Source: Dyella thiooxydans | Lineage (GTDB): Bacteria > Pseudomonadota > Gammaproteobacteria > Xanthomonadales > Rhodanobacteraceae | Assembly (NCBI RefSeq): GCF_001641285.1 | Contig: NZ_CP014841.1 | Span: forward strand, 4,163,173-4,227,172 | Direction: 5' to 3' | DNA: 64,000 bases | Shown: piece by piece, positions 26,240-35,454 of the stretch | How positions within the stretch are numbered: the first letter of the stretch is position 1 | Layout: every line of letters begins with the position of its first letter | Notes under the pieces: generated by a model | What the model was told of the DNA's origin: nothing | Databases searched by the model: none | The model's input: only the letters and a program-made list of their open reading frames with translations | Program-made: the position numbers and the translations under genes

Positions 26240-29200
26240 ATGACCGACGCCACCGCTTCCGCCCCGATCCCTGCCGCCCGCCTGCGCGAACTGCGCCAGG
26301 CGCTGGACGGCGTGTGCACCCGCGACTTCGGCCGCCTGCTCGGCCGCTGGCGCGGGCTTCAACGCCAGGGCGACGTGCGCAAGGCCGACGCGTTGGCCGC
26401 GGCGATCGCCGCCTCCGCGGCCACGCGCCAGGCCCGCGTCGAGGCCAAGCCGGCGATCCGGCTGGACGAATCGCTGCCGATCACCGCCCGCGCCGACGCC
26501 ATCGTCGAGCTGATCCGCAAGCACCAGGTGGTGGTGATCGCCGGCGAGACCGGCTCGGGCAAGACCACCCAGCTGCCCAAGCTGTGCCTGGCCGCCGGTC
26601 GTGGCGAGGCCGGCATGATCGGCTGCACCCAGCCGCGCCGGCTGGCCGCGCGCTCGGTCGCCGCCCGCGTGGCGGAGGAACTGGGCACCACGCTGGGCGA
26701 CCAGGTCGGCTTCCAGGTGCGCTTCACCGACAAGGTGTCCGAGCGCAGCCTGGTGAAGTTCATGACCGACGGCATCCTGCTGGCCGAGACGCAGGGCGAT
26801 CCGTGGCTGTCGAGCTACGACACCATCATCATCGACGAGGCACACGAGCGCAGCCTCAACATCGACTTCCTGCTCGGTTACCTCAAGCGGCTGGCAGCGA
26901 AGCGGCCGGAACTGAAGATCATCGTCACCTCGGCGACGATCGACACCGCGCGTTTCGCCGAGCATTTTGGCGACGCGCCGGTGGTGTCGGTGGAAGGCCG
27001 CGCGTACCCGGTCGAATTGCGCTGGCGCCCGGTCGATACCGTAGGAGCGCACCCTGTGCGCGACGCTTCTCCTGCCGTGCCGAAAAGCGGTCGCGCACAG
27101 GGGGCGCTCCTACCGTCGAACGTGCAGCAGGGCAGCGCCGAGCACATCGCCCAGGTGATCGACGAGATCGTCGCCGACCGCAGCCTCGGCGGCGGCCCCG
27201 GCGACGTGCTGGTGTTCCTGCCGGGCGAGCGCGAGATCCGCGACGCGCACCTGCTGCTGTCGCGCCGGCAGTACCGCGAGACCGAGATTCTGCCGCTGTA
27301 CGCGCGGCTCTCCGCCGCCGACCAGGACCGCGTGTTCAAGCCCGGTCCGAAGCGTCGCGTGGTGCTGGCCACCAACGTCGCCGAGACCTCGCTCACCGTG
27401 CCGCGGATCCGCTACGTGGTGGATACCGGCACCGCGCGGGTGAAGCGCTACAGCCAGCGCAGCCAGCTCGAGCGGCTGCACGTGGAGCCGATCTCGCAGG
27501 CCGCCGCTGACCAGCGCAAGGGGCGCTGCGGTCGCATCGGCCCGGGCATCTGCTACCGCCTGTACGACGAGGCCGAATTCGCCGGCCGCGCCGCCTATAC
27601 CGACCCGGAGCTGCTGCGTTCCTCGCTGGCCAACGTGATCCTGCGCATGCTCGCCCTGAAGCTGGGCGAGGTGGACGAGTTCCCGTTCCTGGAGGCGCCC
27701 GATCCGCGCGTGGTGGCCGACGGCTACCGCCGGCTGGCGGAGATCTCGGCGATCGACGACAAGCGCACGCTCACCGCGATCGGCCGCGACCTGGCGCGCC
27801 TGCCGATCGACGTGCAGCTGGCCCGCATGCTGGTCGAAGCGCGCCGGCTCGGCTGCCTGCGCGAGCTGCTCACCGTGGTGTCCTTCCTCAGCATCCAGGA
27901 CCCGCGCGAGCGCCCGGCCGATGCGCGTCAGCAGGCCGACGCGGCGCATGCGGTGTTCGCCGATCCGAAGTCCGATGTCCTCGGCGTGCTCAACCTGTGG
28001 CGCGCCTACCACGACGCCAGCGAGGAGCTGACCCAGTCGAAGCTGCGCGACTGGTGTTCGCGGCATTTCCTGTCCTTCCTGCGCATGCGCGAGTGGCGCG
28101 AGCTGCACCGGCAGCTGCTGCTGGTGGTGGGCGAGATGGGCTGGTCGAGCCGCGAGGGTTCCGCCGTCGAAGCAGCGCCAGGCGACCAGGCTGCGGCTCC
28201 GCCGCACGGGCGCGACCGGCACAGCCGGGCCGAGGCCGGTCGACCGGGGCGGCGTGGCGGCAAGCCGGAAGAGGGGCAGGGCGGGGCGACCGTGCAGGAT
28301 CGTGGTCGCCGGCCGTCGGTGCCGGCCAAGGCATCGTCCACACCGGTCGACGACGAGGCCGCCGCCAGCCGCCTGTTCGAGGCCATCCATCGCAGCCTGC
28401 TCGCCGGCCTGCCGACCCAGGTCGGCCGCAAGGACGAGAAAGGCGTGTTCCGCGGCACGCGCGAGCGCAAGTTCCAGGTGTTCCCCGGCTCGGCGCTGGC
28501 GAAGCTGCCGCCGAACTGGGTGTTCGCCGCGCAGATCCTGGATATCGGCGGCAAGGTGTGGGGCATGATGTGCGCCCGCGTTGAGCCGCAGTGGATCGAG
28601 GAGCAGGCCGCACACCTGGTCAAGGCCAGCTGCCGCGAGCCGCACTGGTCGCGCAAGCGCGGCTGCGTGGTGGCCTATGAGCAGGTGAGCCTGTTCGGGC
28701 TGAACCTGGTCGAGCGGCGCGCGGTGACTTTCCAGTCGCAGGACCCGCCGCTGGCGCATCGGATCTTCCTGCGCGAGGCGCTGGCGCGTGGCGACATCGA
28801 TGCGAAGGTCGACTTCGTGCGCGCCAACCAGCGCGTGCTGGAAGACGCGCGCGGCATCGAGGCCAAGCAGCGGCGTGAGGGCCTGATCCGCCACGAGGAC
28901 GAGCTGGTCGCGTTCTTCGAAGGCAAGCTGCCCGAGGACATCGCCAGCAGCCGCGCACTGGAGGCTTGGCATCGCCGCGCGCGCCCAGCCGAGCAGGCGG
29001 CGCTGCGCTGGTCGATCGACGACGTGCTGGTCGGCGGCGCCGGGCTGGACCCGAAGGCGTTCCCTGCAGCGATGGACATCGGCACCCAGCGCTACCGGCT
29101 GGAGTATCGCTTCGTGCCCGGCGACGAAGCCGACGGTGTCACCCTGCACCTGCCGCTGGCGATGCTCAACGCGCTGCCGACCGCACGCTGCGAATGGCTG

Positions 29201-30394
29201 GTGCCCGGCCTGCTGGCCGAGAAGGTCGCCGAACTGATCCGCGGCCTGCCCAAGGCGTTGCGGCGCAACTTCGTGCCCGCGCCGGATTTCTCCCGCGCCT
29301 TCGTCGAGGCCGAGGCGCCGCGCGACGAGCCGCTGGCCAGGGCGCTGGCCACGTTCCTCAAGCGCACCACCGGCGTGGAGATCAGCGCCGCCGAGTTCGC
29401 CCCGGTCGAGCTGCCGGCGCACTTTTCCATGCGCTACCGCCTGCACGACGACAGCGGCCGCACGCTGGCCGCCTCGCGCGATCTGGCCGCGTTGCGCGCG
29501 CAGTGGCAGGGCCAGGCGCGCGAGGCGTTCTCGCGCAAGACCGACGTCGAGCTGATGCGCGAAGACGTTGCCAGCTGGGATTTCGACGAGATTCCGCCCG
29601 AGGTGCGTTCGGCCGGCGGCCTGCTGGCGTTCCCGGCGCTGGTGGATCTCGGCGAGGCGGTGGCGCTGCGCGTGTTCGAACGGCGCGACGAGGCGAGCGA
29701 GGCGCATCGCGACGGCGTGGTGCGGCTGCTGCGCAATGCGCTGGCCAGCGACATGAAGCAGGCGCGCCGACGCCTGCCGATCGTCAACGCACTGTCGCTG
29801 AAGTACGCGCCACTGGGCAGTGTCGACGGTTTGCGTGAGGAGCTGGTCGAAGGCGGCTTCGCCGACCTGCTCGAGCGCCACGAGCTCGACGTGCGCACCG
29901 CCGGTGCATTCGAGGCGCTGCGCACGCAGGCGGCGCGCGAGCTGTTCGGTGCGGCGATCGAGCGGCTCAAGCGGGTCGAGCCGATCATCGAGGCGCAGGC
30001 CGAGCTGAAGCCGTGGCTGGAGCCGCCGCTGATCGGCTTTGCGCGCGCCAGCTATGACGACCTGCACGAGCAGCTCGATGCGCTGCTCGCACCGGGTTTC
30101 GCGCGCGAGCTGACGGTGGAGCGGCTCGGCCACCTGCCGCGGTACCTGAAGGCGATGCGCCTGCGCGCCGAGCGCCTGCGCCAGGACCCGGCCAGGGACC
30201 AGCAGCGCATGCTGCAGGTGCTGCCTTACTGGCGCGCTTACCTCAACCACCGCGCCGAGGGGCGCGATGGGCTGGAGGAGCTGCGCTGGCTGATCGAGGA
30301 GTGGCGCGTGTCGCTGTTCGCGCAGGAGCTGAAGACCGCCGAGCCGGTGTCGGCCAAGCGGCTGGCGCGGGCGCTGGAGGCCGTGGACGGCTGA
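26240..30394 (+). CDS. hrpA: ATP-dependent RNA helicase HrpA (contains an internal REP pair)
   Basis: HrpA is a DEAH-box helicase that rescues stalled or collided ribosomes on mRNA. From ATG 26240 it is 1384 residues, longer than E. coli HrpA (about 1300). Motif [15 protein letters not shown] in [10 protein letters not shown] and SATID are intact, followed by HA2, OB-fold and long C-terminal domains. Two stretches are absent from E. coli HrpA: about 25 residues encoded by a REP pair at 27041-27113, and a Gly/Arg/Pro-rich run of about 65 residues near 28155-28365. Both keep the frame. An ATG at 26228 is also in frame, but it overlaps a TATCAT -10-like box, so I prefer 26240, which would give a nearly leaderless mRNA. 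Confidence 0.9.
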   Translation: MTDATASAPIPAARLRELRQALDGVCTRDFGRLLGRWRGLQRQGDVRKADALAAAIAASAATRQARVEAKPAIRLDESLPITARADAIVELIRKHQVVVIAGETGSGKTTQLPKLCLAAGRGEAGMIGCTQPRRLAARSVAARVAEELGTTLGDQVGFQVRFTDKVSERSLVKFMTDGILLAETQGDPWLSSYDTIIIDEAHERSLNIDFLLGYLKRLAAKRPELKIIVTSATIDTARFAEHFGDAPVVSVEGRAYPVELRWRPVDTVGAHPVRDASPAVPKSGRAQGALLPSNVQQGSAEHIAQVIDEIVADRSLGGGPGDVLVFLPGEREIRDAHLLLSRRQYRETEILPLYARLSAADQDRVFKPGPKRRVVLATNVAETSLTVPRIRYVVDTGTARVKRYSQRSQLERLHVEPISQAAADQRKGRCGRIGPGICYRLYDEAEFAGRAAYTDPELLRSSLANVILRMLALKLGEVDEFPFLEAPDPRVVADGYRRLAEISAIDDKRTLTAIGRDLARLPIDVQLARMLVEARRLGCLRELLTVVSFLSIQDPRERPADARQQADAAHAVFADPKSDVLGVLNLWRAYHDASEELTQSKLRDWCSRHFLSFLRMREWRELHRQLLLVVGEMGWSSREGSAVEAAPGDQAAAPPHGRDRHSRAEAGRPGRRGGKPEEGQGGATVQDRGRRPSVPAKASSTPVDDEAAASRLFEAIHRSLLAGLPTQVGRKDEKGVFRGTRERKFQVFPGSALAKLPPNWVFAAQILDIGGKVWGMMCARVEPQWIEEQAAHLVKASCREPHWSRKRGCVVAYEQVSLFGLNLVERRAVTFQSQDPPLAHRIFLREALARGDIDAKVDFVRANQRVLEDARGIEAKQRREGLIRHEDELVAFFEGKLPEDIASSRALEAWHRRARPAEQAALRWSIDDVLVGGAGLDPKAFPAAMDIGTQRYRLEYRFVPGDEADGVTLHLPLAMLNALPTARCEWLVPGLLAEKVAELIRGLPKALRRNFVPAPDFSRAFVEAEAPRDEPLARALATFLKRTTGVEISAAEFAPVELPAHFSMRYRLHDDSGRTLAASRDLAALRAQWQGQAREAFSRKTDVELMREDVASWDFDEIPPEVRSAGGLLAFPALVDLGEAVALRVFERRDEASEAHRDGVVRLLRNALASDMKQARRRLPIVNALSLKYAPLGSVDGLREELVEGGFADLLERHELDVRTAGAFEALRTQAARELFGAAIERLKRVEPIIEAQAELKPWLEPPLIGFARASYDDLHEQLDALLAPGFARELTVERLGHLPRYLKAMRLRAERLRQDPARDQQRMLQVLPYWRAYLNHRAEGRDGLEELRWLIEEWRVSLFAQELKTAEPVSAKRLARALEAVDG
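27041..27113. repeat. REP pair (REPIN) inside the hrpA coding sequence
   Basis: Inverted 24-base arms (27041-27064 and 27090-27113) match those of the murL-murD2 element except for one base. They are read through in frame as part of HrpA, between the helicase core motifs and HA2. The one differing base (GGT to GGG) is synonymous in the hrpA frame. The spacer sequence differs from that of the first copy. Confidence 0.9.
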
Positions 30395-30426
30395 GCGTCG
30401 GTCAAGGCGCGTTGCCGGTCCACCCT

Positions 30427-30432
30427 TACAAT
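30427..30432 (+). promoter_or_regulatory. Candidate -10 box for relA (TACAAT)
   Basis: TACAAT matches five of six -10 positions and lies 27 bases before the relA ATG, just after the hrpA stop. No good -35 hexamer is visible at normal spacing. Confidence 0.3.
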
Positions 30433-30459
30433 GGACCGGTTATCCAAGGATTCCGCCCG

Positions 30460-32589
30460 ATGGCCCAGGCTCCCGACATCGCCGTTTCCACGTTCGCCGC
30501 GTGGCGCGCCCGCGCCCGGAACGTGCCGGCGTTGCTCGCCGCGGCACTGGATGCCTGTACCGCCTCACCGGTCGATCAGGCCGAATGTGTGGATGTGCTT
30601 GAGCTGCTGGTGATGCTCGACTGCGACACCGCCACCCAGGCCGCAGCGCTTTGGTTCGCGCTGGCGCAGGCGGCGCCGGATGTTTACGAGGCGAATCAGT
30701 CCGCACTGCCGGCGGACGTGCGCCGGCTGGTCGACGGTCAGCAGGCGGCGGAGAAAGTGTGGACGCTGCATGCGCAGCCGGGCGGTGCCGCGAGTTCGGA
30801 AGGGTTGCGCCGGCTGTTGCTGGCGATCATCCGCGACGTGCGCGTGGTGTTCGTGCTGCTGGCGCGGCAGCTCGCCCGCATGCGCGCCGCGATGACGCTG
30901 GATGAGGGGATGCGCGTCCGGCTGGCCCGGCTCACCCGCGACATCCATGCGCCGCTGGCCAACCGCCTGGGTATCTGGCAGCTGAAGTGGGAGCTGGAGG
31001 ACCTGGCCTTCCGCTACCTCGAGCCCGATACCTACCGCCGCATCGCCACGCTGCTGGACGAGCGGCGCGAGGATCGCGAGCAGTTCATCCGCGAGTCGCT
31101 GGCCGAACTGCGCCGCTCGCTGGAGGCGGCCGGCATCCGTGCCGACCTGGCCGGGCGGCCGAAGCACATCTACTCGATCTGGAAGAAGATGCAGCGCAAG
31201 TCGCTGGCCTTCTCCGACCTGTACGACATCCGCGCCGTACGCATCCTGGTCGACAGCGTGGCCGACTGCTATGCCGCGCTGGGCGTGGTGCACGCGCTGT
31301 GGCCGTACCTGCCCGGCGAGTTCGACGACTACGTCGCGCGGCCCAAGGCCAACGGCTACCGCTCGCTGCACACCGCGGTGATCGGCCCGCATGGCAAGAC
31401 GCTGGAGGTGCAGATCCGCACCCACGAGATGCATCGTGCCAATGAGCTCGGCGTGGCGGCGCACTGGCGCTACAAGGAAGGTGGCGGTGCCGACGCCGAA
31501 TTCGAGGCGAAGATCGCCTGGATGCGCCGGCTGCTCGAGCCGCGTGCCGACGGCGAGGGCGAGCTGGCTGCCGGGCTGCAGACCGAACTGGTCGAGGATC
31601 GCGTCTACCTGCTCACGCCCAAGGGCGAGGTGTTCGACCTGCCGCACGGCGCCACCGTGCTGGATTTCGCCTACCACGTGCACACCGAGGTCGGGCACCG
31701 CTGCCGCGGCGCCAAGGTCAACGGGCGCATCGTGCCGCTCAGCTACCAGCCGCGCAGCGGCGACCGGGTGGAGATCCTCACCACCAAGGTCGGCGAGCCC
31801 AGCCGCGACTGGCTCTCGCCGCACCACGGCTACCTCAACACCGCGCGGGCGCGCGAGAAGGTGCGCGCCTGGTTCCGCCGCATCGCCCACGACGCCAACC
31901 TCGCCGCCGGTCGCGCCATGCTCGAGCGCGAGCTCAAGCGCCTGGCGTTGCCGAACGCCGATCTCGCCGCGCTGCCGGCCCATTTTCATCTCAAGACCCA
32001 CGACGAACTGCTGATCGCGCTGGCACTGGGCGAAGTGGCGCCGGGACAGATCGCCCGCCTGCTGCAGGAGGCGGCGCAACCGCCGGAGCCGGCTTCGCCT
32101 CCGCCAGCGGCGTCGAGGGTGCCGACGATCGACCAGGGCGCGCTGACCATCGAAGGCATCGGCAACCTGCTCACCGTGCTGGCGCGCTGCTGCCAGCCGC
32201 TGCCGGGCGACCCGGTGCGCGGCTTCGTCACGCGCGGGCGCGGCGTGTCGGTGCATCGCGCCGATTGCCCCGCGCTTGCCCGCCTCGCCCGGCGCGATCC
32301 GGACCGGGTCATCGAGGTGAGCTGGGGGCGGGTGCCGGCGCAGGCCTACCAGGTCGATATCGAACTGCACGGCTACGACCGCAAGGGCCTGCAGAAGGAC
32401 GTCACCGCGGTGATCAGCAACGCCAACATCCCGATTATCGCCTCGTCCAGTCGCATGTTCGTGCGCACCGGCGAGGTGGAGATGCGTTTCACCCTGCGCG
32501 TGCGCGACTACGAGCAGCTCTCGCACCTGCTGGCGAAGCTGGTGGCGTTGTCCAACGTGGTGGATGCGCGCCGGGTCGGCGCACGCTGA
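30460..32589 (+). CDS. relA: (p)ppGpp synthetase RelA
   Basis: RelA makes the alarmone (p)ppGpp when ribosomes carry uncharged tRNA. The 709-residue protein has a degenerate N-terminal hydrolase domain without the HD metal motif, and a synthetase domain (about 190-350) with RPKHIYSIWKKM, the ExDD signature EFDD at about 287-290 (typical of RelA, as opposed to RxKD in SpoT), and NGYRSLHT. TGS (about 380-440), a cysteine-containing RCCQPL region and a C-terminal ACT domain (about 630-709) follow. The ATG at 30460 has AAGGA upstream. It follows hrpA by 65 bases and probably has its own promoter. Confidence 0.93.
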   Translation: MAQAPDIAVSTFAAWRARARNVPALLAAALDACTASPVDQAECVDVLELLVMLDCDTATQAAALWFALAQAAPDVYEANQSALPADVRRLVDGQQAAEKVWTLHAQPGGAASSEGLRRLLLAIIRDVRVVFVLLARQLARMRAAMTLDEGMRVRLARLTRDIHAPLANRLGIWQLKWELEDLAFRYLEPDTYRRIATLLDERREDREQFIRESLAELRRSLEAAGIRADLAGRPKHIYSIWKKMQRKSLAFSDLYDIRAVRILVDSVADCYAALGVVHALWPYLPGEFDDYVARPKANGYRSLHTAVIGPHGKTLEVQIRTHEMHRANELGVAAHWRYKEGGGADAEFEAKIAWMRRLLEPRADGEGELAAGLQTELVEDRVYLLTPKGEVFDLPHGATVLDFAYHVHTEVGHRCRGAKVNGRIVPLSYQPRSGDRVEILTTKVGEPSRDWLSPHHGYLNTARAREKVRAWFRRIAHDANLAAGRAMLERELKRLALPNADLAALPAHFHLKTHDELLIALALGEVAPGQIARLLQEAAQPPEPASPPPAASRVPTIDQGALTIEGIGNLLTVLARCCQPLPGDPVRGFVTRGRGVSVHRADCPALARLARRDPDRVIEVSWGRVPAQAYQVDIELHGYDRKGLQKDVTAVISNANIPIIASSSRMFVRTGEVEMRFTLRVRDYEQLSHLLAKLVALSNVVDARRVGAR

Positions 32590-32680
32590 GCCGGCTGGCA
32601 GTTGAATGGCCGTCCGAACCCGGGCGGCCCGGCCGGGGTCGGATGCTAAGCTTCGGCGGTTATCGACCTGGCGACTCACG

Positions 32681-34486
32681 ATGAGCGGACGCAACGACCC
32701 GCGCGGCCCGCAAGGGCGCACCGAACCCACCCTGGGCAATCTCGACGATCTGGATCGTCCGGCACCCGCGCCGCCGGCTCCGGACGATGGCTTGCCCCGG
32801 GTGGACGTGGAAGCGCCGTCGCATCGCGCCGCGGCGGCTTCGTCGCGTGCGCGCCGCCAGCTCGAAGCGGAACCGGAACAGCAGCCCGCCCGCAAGCGCG
32901 GCTGGCTGGTGCCGCTGGCCCTGCTCGTGGTGGTGGGGCTGGCGACGGTGGCCTGGCTCAACCAGGACACGCTGCGAGGCATGGTGCCGCGTACCAGCTT
33001 CAACGACGTGCTCTCCCGCGCCAATGCCGCGCTGCAGGCCGGGCATCTGGACGGTACCGACGGCACCAGCGCACGCGAACTGTTCCAGGCCGCGCGCGCG
33101 CTCGAGCCGGACAACGACCGCGCGCTCGACGGCCTGCGTGCCGTCGGCCAGGCCGAGCTGGCCCAGGGCCAGAAGCAGCTCGGTGCCGGCGACCTCGATG
33201 CCGCCACGCAATCCGCTTCGGCCGCGCGCGAACTGCTCGGCGGCGGTACCGACGTCGACCAGCTGGACCGCGCGATCGCCCAGGCGCGCCTCACCCACAT
33301 GCATGCCTCGGACCTGGTCGAACGGGCGCGCGACGCCCTGGCCCAAGGCAAGCTGGACGGTCCCGACGGCGCCGCGGCGCTGTTCGCGCAGGTGCTCGCC
33401 GCCGACCCCGGCAACGCGGTGGCCTCGCACGGCCTGGACCAGGTCGGCGGGGCCTACGCCGATCTGGCGCGCAAGGCGCTGGATGCCGGCGACGCGGCCA
33501 CCGCTGGAACGGCGATCGACAAGCTCGCCTCGCTGCTGCCGCGCTATGGTGACCTGCCGTCGCTGCGCGCACAGCAGGCCCAGGTGCAGCGCGCCCACGA
33601 CGATGCGGTGAACCAGGCGGTGACCCAGGGCATGGATGCGTTGCGCGCCGGTCGCATCAGCGGTTCCGGCGACGACACCGCGCTGGCGTATTTCCAGAAG
33701 GCGCTGACGCTGGACCCGAACAACCCGGCTGCCCAGTCGGGACTGGGCAAGGTGGTGCAGGCGCTCACCGTGCAGGCCAATGCGGCGATCGACAGCGGTG
33801 ACGACGCCCAGGCCAGGGCCCTGCTCGACCAGGCCCAGGCGCTGGCGCCGAAGTCCGCCGACCTGGCTGCCGCCCGGGCACGATTGGGCCAGGCAGCCCC
33901 GGCTGCGGCCGGATCGTCGGCCCCGGCTGCGCAAGCCGGGGCGGCGCCGACCGGCGCCGCCGGTGGAACAGCCAGCGCCTCTCCGGCGGCGCCGGCGAAA
34001 GACGACGCGTCCGGCGCGCTGCTGCAGCCCAGCCTGACCCCGGCACAACAGGCCCAGGTCAGTTCGCTGGTGCAGCAGGCGAAAGAGGCCGCGCAGCGGG
34101 GCGACATCATGTTGCCGCCGGGCCAGAGCGCCTACGACCTGTACCGCAGCGCGCTGGCCATCGACGGCAACGACAAGGCCGCGCGCGATGGCCTGCAGAA
34201 CCTGCCGGCGACGGTGATCCAGCTGTTCAACCAGGCGCTGCAGGGCGGGCGCCTGGCCACCGCTGGCGATATGCTCGGCAACCTGGCGGATCTGTCGCCG
34301 GGCGATCCGAACCAGGGCCAACTGCGCCATCGCCTCGCCGAAGCCTGGCTGGATCGCGCCGAGCAGCAGCTGGACAGCGGCGACCGCCCCGGTGCCTCGC
34401 AATCGCTGGATCGCGTGCGCAAGCTGGCGCCACAGCATCCCCGGTTGGCCGAGCTGACCGCGCGCCTGAACAACGCCGGGCGGTGA
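32681..34486 (+). CDS. Membrane-anchored repeat (TPR-like) protein of unknown function
   Basis: The product has 601 residues. A proline- and charge-rich cytoplasmic segment (1-73) is followed by one membrane helix (about 75-95, GWLVPLALLVVVGLATVAWL). A long, presumably periplasmic, alanine- and aspartate-rich helical-repeat region comes next, with recurring motifs such as ALDAGDAATA, AGHLDGTDG and ALALDPNNPAA that look like tetratricopeptide repeats. A low-complexity Ala/Pro/Gly linker lies at about 410-450. I do not recognise a characterised homologue; TPR proteins of this kind usually scaffold protein complexes. It is followed after four bases by the epimerase-like gene, so they probably form a transcription unit. 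The ATG lacks an obvious ribosome-binding site. Confidence 0.7.
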   Translation: MSGRNDPRGPQGRTEPTLGNLDDLDRPAPAPPAPDDGLPRVDVEAPSHRAAAASSRARRQLEAEPEQQPARKRGWLVPLALLVVVGLATVAWLNQDTLRGMVPRTSFNDVLSRANAALQAGHLDGTDGTSARELFQAARALEPDNDRALDGLRAVGQAELAQGQKQLGAGDLDAATQSASAARELLGGGTDVDQLDRAIAQARLTHMHASDLVERARDALAQGKLDGPDGAAALFAQVLAADPGNAVASHGLDQVGGAYADLARKALDAGDAATAGTAIDKLASLLPRYGDLPSLRAQQAQVQRAHDDAVNQAVTQGMDALRAGRISGSGDDTALAYFQKALTLDPNNPAAQSGLGKVVQALTVQANAAIDSGDDAQARALLDQAQALAPKSADLAAARARLGQAAPAAAGSSAPAAQAGAAPTGAAGGTASASPAAPAKDDASGALLQPSLTPAQQAQVSSLVQQAKEAAQRGDIMLPPGQSAYDLYRSALAIDGNDKAARDGLQNLPATVIQLFNQALQGGRLATAGDMLGNLADLSPGDPNQGQLRHRLAEAWLDRAEQQLDSGDRPGASQSLDRVRKLAPQHPRLAELTARLNNAGR

Positions 34487-34490
34487 TCGC

Positions 34491-35333
34491 ATGACCCTCC
34501 TGGTGCTGGGCGCCAGTAGCCAGATCGGCCGTTTCCTGCTGCCGCGGCTGTGCGAAGCCGGACACGATGTGCTTGCATTGAGCCGCCGGTCGCAGCCGGC
34601 GCAGTCCGGCGTGCGCTGGATCGAAGGTGGCCTGCCCGATGCGATGCCACGCGACCTGCCGGCGCTGTCCGGCATCGTCAGCTACGGGCCGCTGCTGCCA
34701 TTCGCGCAGTGGCTGGCGCAGGCGCCGCTGCGCGGGTCTCCGCGCATCGTCGCCACCAGTTCGATGAGTGCGCAGACCAAGCGCGACTCCGTCGTGGCCG
34801 CCGAACGGGAGATCGCGCGACTGCTGCACGAGGGCGAGCAGACGCTGGCGGATGCATGCTCGGCGCGGGGACTGGCGTGGATGGTGCTGCGCCCGACCAT
34901 CGTCTACGGTGCCGGGCTCGACCGCAGCCTGACCCCGATCGCCCGGCGCGCTGCGCGGCTCCATCTGTTTCCGCTGCCGGCGGGGCGCGGACTCCGTCAG
35001 CCCGTGCACGCCGACGACATTGCCATGGCGAGCATCGCCGCGCTGGATCCGGCGGCGGCAAGCGGCGGGATCCTGCCCATCGGCGGCGGCGAGCGCCTGA
35101 CCGCAGCGCAGATGTTCGCCCGCGTGCGCGACAGCTTGGCGGTTGCCACGGTGCCGTTGCCGGTACCGGGCGTCGCCTTGCATCTGGCCGCGCGTCTGGC
35201 ACCGAAGCTGCGCGGTCCGCTGGCACGCCTCGACGAGGACCTGGTGGCCGACAACACGGCGCTGGTGCGTCTGCTCGGCGTGCAGCCGCGGCCGTTCCGG
35301 CCGGACGCCGGCTGCTGGGGGCTGGCGCGCTGA
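34491..35333 (+). CDS. NAD(P)-dependent epimerase/dehydratase family protein
   Basis: This is an atypical extended short-chain dehydrogenase fold of 280 residues. The N-terminus has a nucleotide-binding loop LVLGASSQIG, and the region around VATSSMSA and RPTIVYG resembles sugar-nucleotide epimerases. The canonical YxxxK catalytic pair is not clear: a lysine lies in SAQTKRDS, so activity may differ or be lost. The substrate is unknown. It starts four bases after the preceding TPR-like gene, which implies co-translation. A GC-rich region of 121 bases then leads to mrcB. Confidence 0.72.
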   Translation: MTLLVLGASSQIGRFLLPRLCEAGHDVLALSRRSQPAQSGVRWIEGGLPDAMPRDLPALSGIVSYGPLLPFAQWLAQAPLRGSPRIVATSSMSAQTKRDSVVAAEREIARLLHEGEQTLADACSARGLAWMVLRPTIVYGAGLDRSLTPIARRAARLHLFPLPAGRGLRQPVHADDIAMASIAALDPAAASGGILPIGGGERLTAAQMFARVRDSLAVATVPLPVPGVALHLAARLAPKLRGPLARLDEDLVADNTALVRLLGVQPRPFRPDAGCWGLAR

Positions 35334-35454
35334 TCCGCCCGCGGATCGCCTGCGTCGTGCCCGCATCCTGCCCCGCCCGCGGGGCGGGCATTCATATTTG
35401 CGCCGGGGGTGAGGGCCTATCATCGATCCCTGTTTTCCCCGGGAATTCCTCGCG

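Noticed and set aside
32608..32629. Nine-base-pair hairpin after relA as a terminator
   Set aside because: It contains a G-T pair, has no T-run behind it, and GC-rich sequence forms such stems often.
35372..35395. GC-rich CCCCGCCCGCGGGG segment as terminator before mrcB
   Set aside because: The stem is only five to six base pairs with a very small loop, and the following T-rich stretch is interrupted.
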